Positions 58,245 through 64,000 of a DNA stretch of 64,000 nucleotides are shown piece after piece. How positions within the stretch are numbered: position 1 is the stretch's first letter; the number at the start of each line of letters is the position of its first letter. Source of the DNA: Limnephilus marmoratus (lineage: Eukaryota > Arthropoda > Insecta > Trichoptera > Limnephilidae); the NCBI GenBank assembly GCA_917880885.1, contig OU862928.1:12791721-12855720 (forward strand), in the 5' to 3' direction. The translations under genes were made by a program, and so were the position numbers. The notes under the pieces were generated by a model. It did no database searches, had not been told where the DNA came from, and saw nothing but the letters and a program-made list of their open reading frames with translations.

Positions 58245-58620
58245 TGAAAATATTTCCCCTCAAGGCTTATGTCAATCCTCGGGGATGCTGTGCGGGGATC
58301 TTTTTAGGAAAGGAAGAAGAGGAAGTTCTGGAAAGGAAAGAGGCATGAGGTGTGGGTAGGAATCTGGGGACCAGTGTGTCCAGGAGTGAAGGACATACGA
58401 ATCCATCCCTCCTACTGCGATGCAAGGCTGTGTACCGAGGGAGTACGACTGGAAAAGTCAAAGAAATTTCCGCAACCATTCTCTCCCGATCCGGCCTGCC
58501 ATGCAGCTGGTGGGTAGATGCATCCGCCGCCAAGATCCAGATAAACGTCACCTCATGAATTCGGGCACCCCTGCTAAGTTGCCAAACGTGGCAAACCACT
58601 TGGGGTGACCTACGGCAGGC
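58245..58620 (-). repeat. Family B element, main part of the nested copy
   Basis: Minus strand: starts TACCCGCCTGCCGTAGGTCA, contains CACTCCTGGACACACTGGTC and CCGCACAGCATCCCCGAGG, and its tail end is 51,318-51,345. The start region is shared with 6,720-6,790, the middle with 60,375-60,480, the end with 20,197-20,395. No reverse transcriptase coding is present here, so a SINE-like or chimeric body is possible. Confidence 0.6.
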
Positions 58621-58683
58621 GGGTATGGGTACTTATGTTATTTCACAAATAATTAATTTAAAAATATGTATAGTATACTCGTA

Positions 58684-58905
58684 TTTGCGGCACTTTTCAG
58701 AGTGGAAGATACTCCATATCGCTATGGTGTAAGACCACCATTCAGAATTGAAACGTTGCTTCAAATGGCTTTAGCTTTTAATGTGTTTGGTGACCAGATC
58801 TGATTAGTCAGGTATTTGCCCATTTTCCTCTTTCCCATATTCTTTCCCTCCCCACTGCCTTCAGCCTCATAACATACCCCAATTGGTGATGCCATAGTCA
58901 CTCTC
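58684..58905 (+). repeat. SINE family A, truncated diverged copy
   Basis: From GCGGCACTTTTCAGAGTGGA to CCCCAATTGGTGATGCCATA; lacks both the tRNA-like head and the poly(A) end. Confidence 0.75.
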
Positions 58906-59371
58906 GTGAGGTCTTGTTAATTTTTATTTTGTCCTGAGGAAAGAAGGGTTCTTCTGTAACTGGTCTACAATGAAAATAAATATAGTATTTTAAAACAGTG
59001 CGTTTGTTTAAATTAATAGGTATGTTTACTTATTTTTTATTAAAACCTATATCATTCCATTAAAATCACCATAGTTTTCCTACCGAACTGATTCTTTATT
59101 TTTTACAGTAAAGCGCCCTTACTGTAAAATCATAAAGTATCTACCTTTTTAATGAATGTGGAACTACCTTTTTACTGGCCATTTTTATTTCTAAATTTTA
59201 TCAAATCCTTTTGGTATTTATTTAAATTAAATGGTGATGAAATCTAGCATCATATGCAGATAAAAAAAATCTTAACTGTAACCTGATCTTTGCTGTTTTA
59301 AAAGACAATGGTTTTCTTCTGATGACAATGAATAAATATGATTGTTCAATGTGTAAAATATATTTGGGGCC
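58906..59371. other. Non-coding, nothing recognised
   Basis: AT-rich, no match within the window. Confidence 0.4.
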
Positions 59372-59700
59372 AAAGCCTGCCTTCCACTGCGAGCGGAGTG
59401 GACTCCGTATGGACCCCGCTCAACTAGCAAATGTTAACTGCATACAAGTGCTTCCATCAAGAACGAGGTGAGCGGAGCGGACAAAACGAGTAAAGATAGT
59501 TTCGAACGAGTCCGCTCTGCTAATGCGAGCCGAGCGGACTCAGTACGAACTCCGCTCAACTCGCAAACGTTTAAGAGCTTAGCAGGGCTACGACTGTTTT
59601 CAAATTCGGTGATTTTTGTTTCGGACATTGATGTAACGTCGCCCGTGTTATTTCTTGAATTCGGCAACGAAAAATCCTCGACGAATTTGTAAATAATTTC
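59372..59700 (+). repeat. Harbinger-like repeat, second copy
   Basis: Begins GCCTTCCACTGCGAGCGGAG and shares AACTGCATACAAGTGCTTCC, ATCAAGAACGAGG and TTTCGAACGAGTCCGCTC with the right half of 57,786-58,241 in the opposite orientation. The right end is not defined. Confidence 0.65.
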
Positions 59701-60120
59701 ATAACGCCTCTTCTAATCGAATTCCGCGGCATTTGTTCCTCGCGTCAAGTCTTAAGGCGTCGACTTTACCGTGAAACTCATGTGTAATTATTTTCACAGA
59801 AGATGCACCGTTCTCAGGGGTATAAAATCAGTTTTATTTGAGTTTTGGCAGAATGGAATATTTTTCAAGGGAAATCATGTCTTTTTCATCTCAAAGTATG
59901 TATTTTGCGGTTAGTAAATACTACTTTGATGAATCGAAAATTATTTTTGTTATTAATTATCACAAAGAAAAAAATATTTTGGGCCTTGATTTTCTTTCAC
60001 AACTGGACATATTTATTATGAATAATATAATGGTTGAATAGACGATTATGTAGATACTTTTATTAATCGTTTTTTTTAATCTTTTTTATTTAATATTTGT
60101 AAAAAATTTGAACAATTCAT

Positions 60121-60265
60121 CAAATATTTTAAGATAATATTCACGTTTTGTGTGAGTTCTACTCAAGTTCTGTTATTATATCATTATAAGTCAGTTGCAT
60201 CATAAAAATGAAATATCACAGAACTTGAATAGAACTTTCACAGAACTCGAAAATTTACTTAAAAT
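60121..60265. repeat. Imperfect palindrome
   Basis: GTGAGTTCTACTCAAGTTCTGT and ACAGAACTTGAATAGAACTTTCAC, bounded by AAATATTTTAA and TTAAAATATTT, around a loop of about 30 bp: a small hairpin element. Confidence 0.7.
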
Positions 60266-60369
60266 ATTTGTTGATTTAAAACCCATTATAAATTTTTAAG
60301 GATAATTTTTTTTTCAATCGGTCGCTTGTGCGTTACTGGCACATCATCTACTTTCTCGATTCATTACCT

Positions 60370-60490
60370 TTCACCGCGGAATGGATTCATATTTCCATCA
60401 CTCCTGGACACACTGACCCCTGATTTCTAATCACCTCTCATACCCTTTTCCTTCCTAAAACTTTCTCTCCTTCGTTTATATACAAACCCT
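60370..60490 (+). repeat. Family B fragment
   Basis: 'tccatcactcctggacacac' and the following CCTCTCATACCC...TTCCTTCC stretch match the minus strand of 58,320-58,410. Confidence 0.6.
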
Positions 60491-60639
60491 TTACTTCAAA
60501 TGTATAATTGACTTCAAAAATACCCCTAAAAATAAGTTGACATGAATATCAAACGAATTTATATATAGTGAAGATTTTTTGTACATATGCGCTGGTTTAA
60601 GTAAGAGTATATATTAAGTCAAGTATGTTTGCTCATTGC

Positions 60640-60962
60640 CATGGCTGAACCCTGCCGAACCAGCCAAACCATGCCCCAAGCTAGCTGCTAAACAACCGAG
60701 ACTGGTTAATCGCTCTAGGCCACTGCTGCTTCATGATAACGCTAGACCACACACTGCACAACAGACGGGTACCATATTAGAGGAGCTTCAATTGGAATGT
60801 CTAAGACATTTACCGTACTCTCCGGACCTTGCTCCAACAGATTACCATTTTTTTCGAAATTTGGATAACTTCTTGCAAGGGAAAAACATCAACTCCGATG
60901 GGGCAGTTCAAACCGCCTTCATAGCCCAGTCAACCTGTGTTTTTAGATGGAAAAAAATAGTA
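60640..60962 (+). pseudogene. Mariner transposase C-terminal remnant
   Basis: LLLHDNARPHTAQQT (second catalytic aspartate), LPYSPDLAPTDYHFFRNLDN (third catalytic residue region) and FLQGKNINSDGAVQTAF are diagnostic of mariner-type DD(34)D transposases. The N-terminal two thirds, including the DNA-binding domain and first aspartate, are missing. No terminal repeats were found, so it is a dead fragment. Confidence 0.85.
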
Positions 60963-61230
60963 TAAAGCTAATTTTTTCCTCATCGACTACTATCATTTAG
61001 ACAAGTGTTTAGCCAAAAGTCCTCGCCCCCGCCCCCCTTGCTCACCCCCTGTGCCCTCACAAATATGAAAAGTGTAAGGGTTTCGAAAATCACGTCTATC
61101 TCAATTACTAAACAACATATCGGATTGCAATTTGTTTTATTCTCTTTGTTGTAACATTGTCTACAATTAATGTCCAGTTAAGGTTATTTCCTTTTGGGGT
61201 ATTATGCCGTGTTGCGCTACCTCCTCCTTT

Positions 61231-61276
61231 AGCCAACGTTTCGGACAGCGTTACAGTGTCCATCATCAGGGCAGAT
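61231..61276 (-). ncRNA. Hammerhead ribozyme motif of the left Penelope element
   Basis: Minus strand: core CTGATGA (61,269-61,263), one extra T, stem II GGACA/TGTCC closed by a nine-base loop, GAAAC, then GTT as the cleavage triplet followed by GGC, which pairs with GCC upstream of the core (stem I). Stem III is only AC/GT with no loop, as known for Penelope-associated minimal hammerheads that can act as dimers. It lies about 100 bp after the coding region, in the same orientation. Confidence 0.75.
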
Positions 61277-61371
61277 GTGTAAATGTTAGAGATGAAATGT
61301 GTGCTTAAGTTCTTCGAAGCAATACCGTGTCGCCAGCACCAATCCACTGCGGGCTGGCATTACAGTATACT

Positions 61372-62805
61372 TCAAGATGGTTTTTTGCATTTACCTTTGG
61401 TGTAGCCGTCAATTACCGGATACCAAGAACTATTGAGCTTAGCTCTGTCGTCTCTATTAATGTTAATAGGATTTTTATGAATTTCAATTGCCTCTGTAAT
61501 TAAGCGTGCTCTATAGGTTTTGGGTCTTCCCAGGACTTCAGGAACAAATCCGAAGTAATGGCCGGTTTCAATTAAATGCTCGGCGATTGCCGATTTGTCA
61601 GGGTGGCCAAGTTTACATGCTCGAAAGTGTTCCGATATCCTTTTGGAGATCGTCCGCTCTGTCTGGCCAACATAGACCTTATCACATCCGGAACAGCTGA
61701 GTTTATATACTCCATCTGTTTCCAGAGGAAACTTGGTCTTTGCAGACCTCAGTAGGTCTTGTATTTTGGTCGTGGTTCCGAAGACAGTCTTGATGCTTTC
61801 TTTCCTCAACAGTCTGGCAATTCTGTCTGTCACATTGTGAACATAAGGTAGGAAAGCACAGCCTTTAGACTCTTGTTCAATTCTGTCTTCGTTTGGTGTA
61901 GATTTGGCTCTTATTATTTGCCTTGTCTGCCTTGCCGGGTAACCGTTACGCTCCAGTGCATCGGTGAGCTTAGTAAGTTCCGCTCCGATTTTTGTTTCTT
62001 CGCATATTCTGGTCGCTCGGGTTACCAGCGTATGGATAAGTCCTCTCTTCTGCGCTGGGTGGTGATGCGAATCAGCATGTAGATACCGATTCGTATGAGT
62101 TGGTTTCCTATACACTGTGTGTCCTAGGCTACCATCTTCTTTTCGCATCACTTACACATCTAGAAAAGGCAGGATTTTGTGGTTATTTTCCAACTCCATT
62201 GTGAACTTAATTTTACTGTGAAGTGAGTTAAGATGGTCTAGGAATTCGTTCAGTTTCTCTATTCCATGAGGCCAAATGGCGAAAACATCATCGACATAAC
62301 GCCACCATACCTTTGGAACAGCCGAAGCTGTGTCAAGTGCCACTTCTTCAAACTTCTCCATAAAGAAGTTAGCTAGAACTGGCGACAACGGACTGCCCAT
62401 CGCAACTCCTTCCACTTGCTCAAAAAGCTCACCCTGAAATGCAAAATATCCTGTTTTGAGACAGTGTTCAAAAAGTTTGCAAATGTCTTCCTCATATATC
62501 TCCCTGAGCATTGTCATGGAGTCTTCTAGAGGCACATTCGTAAAAAGAGAAACTACGTCAAAACTGACAAGAATATCCCTTTCATCAGTCTTAACCTTCT
62601 TAAGTTTACTGATCAGATCTGTGGAATCCTTAATCCAGGATTCAGTTTTTCCAGTTTGCATCTGTAGTAGTCTAGATAGGTATTGGGACAGTTTGTAAGT
62701 AGGTGCACCAATAGCACTGACAATCGGTCTCATTGGTATATCCTTTTTGTGAATTTTTGGAAGACCATATAGGGCAGGAGTTCTGGAGGCTTTTACGAAA
62801 AGCCC
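61372..62805 (-). pseudogene. Penelope-like element: reverse transcriptase and GIY-YIG
   Basis: Minus strand from the gap: ALYGLPKIHKKDIPMRPIVS, ILVSFDVVSLFTNVPLEDSM, GVAMGSPLSPVLANFFME and WWRYVDDVFAIW (catalytic YVDD about 62,290-62,302). A TAA at about 62,152-62,154 directly follows LPFLDV in frame. The linker follows (VYRKPTHTNRYLHADSHHHP), then the GIY-YIG endonuclease GVYKLSCSGCDKVYVGQTER (about 61,715-61,655) with HLIETGH. C-terminus at 61,372. The 5' part is lost in the gap. A single stop separates the two otherwise open halves, so decay is recent. Confidence 0.9.
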
Positions 62806-63005
62806 NNNNNNNNNNNNNNNNNNNNNNNNNNNNNNNNNNNNNNNNNNNNNNNNNNNNNNNNNNNNNNNNNNNNNNNNNNNNNNNNNNNNNNNNNNNNNNN
62901 NNNNNNNNNNNNNNNNNNNNNNNNNNNNNNNNNNNNNNNNNNNNNNNNNNNNNNNNNNNNNNNNNNNNNNNNNNNNNNNNNNNNNNNNNNNNNNNNNNNN
63001 NNNNN
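62806..63005. other. Assembly gap (200 Ns)
   Basis: Exactly 200 undetermined bases; such round lengths usually mark a scaffold join of unknown true size. Two different Penelope elements point away from it on opposite strands, so order and distance across it are uncertain. Confidence 0.95.
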
Positions 63006-63611
63006 TCCACAAGTAAATTTTTATACAACAGTCCACCTCATAATAATAATATACCAAGTAATAATAATCAACCGTATCAATGGCGTAGAATCCTGTATAT
63101 CAATAATTTCTCTCAAAAAAGTGTTAAAAATCTCCCATCAGAAATCAAACCAGCATTTTACACTAATAATAATCTAGGCGAACTTTTAATGAACGGTAAG
63201 GATAAGGATGATAGCTTATCTCACTCGGGAATTTATTCGCTTCAATGTAGTGACTGCTCAGTTTTTTATATTGGTAAAACAGCGCGCAACATAAACACCC
63301 GTGTCAAAGAACATCTCAGATGTCTACACAGCTCTGGATTCTCAGAATTCGCAAACCACTTGATCGAAAAAGATCATAAATTTGACAAAACAGCCGGCGC
63401 CAAACTGATTCATAAAAACAATATCGGTGTAAGATTGGATAATTTAGAGGCACTTGAACTTAGGAAAGCCATAAACACTAATAGTAAGGTAATTAATAAT
63501 CAACTAAATTTAAATAAAAGTCCCATACTAAGATTGTTCCCTATTGATAAAGAACACGTCCGTTCCCTTCCCATTTCTCCATCTATGTCTTCTTCCTCCC
63601 CCTATACTTGA
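63006..63611 (+). CDS. Second Penelope-like element: C-terminal GIY-YIG region
   Basis: Open from the gap to a TGA at 63,609. Residues preceding the nuclease include QWRRILYINNFSQKSVKNLP. The nuclease is HSGIYSLQCSDCSVFYIGKT (about 63,222-63,282) with ARNINTRVKEHLR and FANHLIEKDHKF. It is a different lineage from the left element, judging by low similarity outside the motif. The reverse transcriptase part would lie in the gap. No lesion is visible in what is present. Confidence 0.8.
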   Translation, partial: STSKFLYNSPPHNNNIPSNNNQPYQWRRILYINNFSQKSVKNLPSEIKPAFYTNNNLGELLMNGKDKDDSLSHSGIYSLQCSDCSVFYIGKTARNINTRVKEHLRCLHSSGFSEFANHLIEKDHKFDKTAGAKLIHKNNIGVRLDNLEALELRKAINTNSKVINNQLNLNKSPILRLFPIDKEHVRSLPISPSMSSSSPYT

Positions 63612-63672
63612 CGAGTCCAGCCCATTATATATTATAACACACATGTAACCTAATGTTAGTAGAGAATTATAC

Positions 63673-63713
63673 TGCCCTGATGAAGCTACGGTTGTAGCGA
63701 AACCCGGTCGGCA
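63673..63713 (+). ncRNA. Hammerhead ribozyme motif of the right Penelope element
   Basis: TGCC (stem I), core CTGATGA (63,677-63,683), an extra A, stem II GCTAC/GTAGC with a GGTT loop, GAAAC (63,699-63,703), a very short stem III (ACC/GGT around one C), cleavage triplet GTC (63,107-63,109 plus 600, i.e. 63,707-63,709), and GGCA completing stem I. It follows the stop codon by about 60 bp in the same orientation. Confidence 0.8.
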
Positions 63714-64000
63714 TAAAGTATATAAAATTAAAGTGGTGTTTACAAAGTTATTGTTTTATTTAAAATTAAAATACTTATAATAGTATAACAACATAAAAAA
63801 TAACAATATAAATGTTATTAAAATTTAAGAAAAAAGGTAAAAAGTTAGATAATAAGTAGTGTATAAAAACTATAATATATAAAAGTAAATTATAAAGTGA
63901 ATAGTTTAAAATATAAAGTATTAAAGTACAAACTATAAATTATTAGTAAAAGTAAAAATAAAAATATAAAGAGAGAAATAAAACAATAAAATGTACAAAT
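63714..64000 (+). other. A-rich low-complexity tail
   Basis: Dominated by AAAATTA/TATAAA-like words; no gene. Probably the Penelope 3' region or target-flanking DNA. Confidence 0.4.

Overview
The window looks like eukaryotic, almost certainly insect, intergenic and intronic DNA: AT-rich, with spliced exons, poly(A)-tailed retroposons, BEL/Pao and Ty3/gypsy LTR elements, Jockey/CR1-type, RTE-like and Penelope retroelements, mariner, PIF/Harbinger-like elements and tRNA-derived SINEs. A repeat at 1,085-1,550 resembles one I know as very common in Lepidoptera, and several transposase-like proteins resemble families expanded in Hemiptera, so I do not name an order. A run of 200 Ns (62,806-63,005) marks a scaffold gap.

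Only one ordinary host gene is recognisable. A minus-strand gene has two phase 1-1 sushi/CCP-type exons (33,384-33,184 and 32,640-32,077). The second is split by a full-length tRNA-derived SINE with a 7-bp target duplication. Nearly everything else is mobile DNA, much of it nested.

Layout: 0.6-1.55 kb inverted-repeat element; 2.2-5.5 kb giant foldback element (16-bp termini, 5-bp duplication) carrying a split PIN-like/CXC gene and a Harbinger-like MITE in each arm, inserted in a SINE; 6.8-20.2 kb minus-strand non-LTR element (copy 1) cut in two by an 8.6-kb Ty3/gypsy element; 24.3-27.2 kb DNA transposon with 12-bp termini, an 8-bp target duplication and an unclassified transposase-like gene; 28.2-30.5 kb broken non-LTR element; 31.6-33.4 kb sushi gene and SINEs; 34.2-36.1 kb broken non-LTR element; 37.2-38.6 kb 495-bp tandem repeat; 40.0-47.5 kb second copy of the unclassified transposase gene, interrupted by a nearly full-length non-LTR element (copy 2) with intact ORF1; 47.9-51.3 kb retroelement tails and palindromes; 51.3-58.6 kb three-layer nest (retroelement tail, Harbinger-like element, BEL/Pao element); 60.6 kb mariner remnant; 61.1-63.7 kb two Penelope-like elements pointing away from the gap, each followed by a hammerhead ribozyme motif.

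The best candidates for something undescribed are the 8-bp-duplication DNA transposon with its CDGTNVN-containing protein, the foldback element carrying a PIN-like/CXC gene, and the long hydrophobic, internally repeated region between ORF1 and ORF2 of the non-LTR family. Family names rest on motif recognition; no database search was possible.
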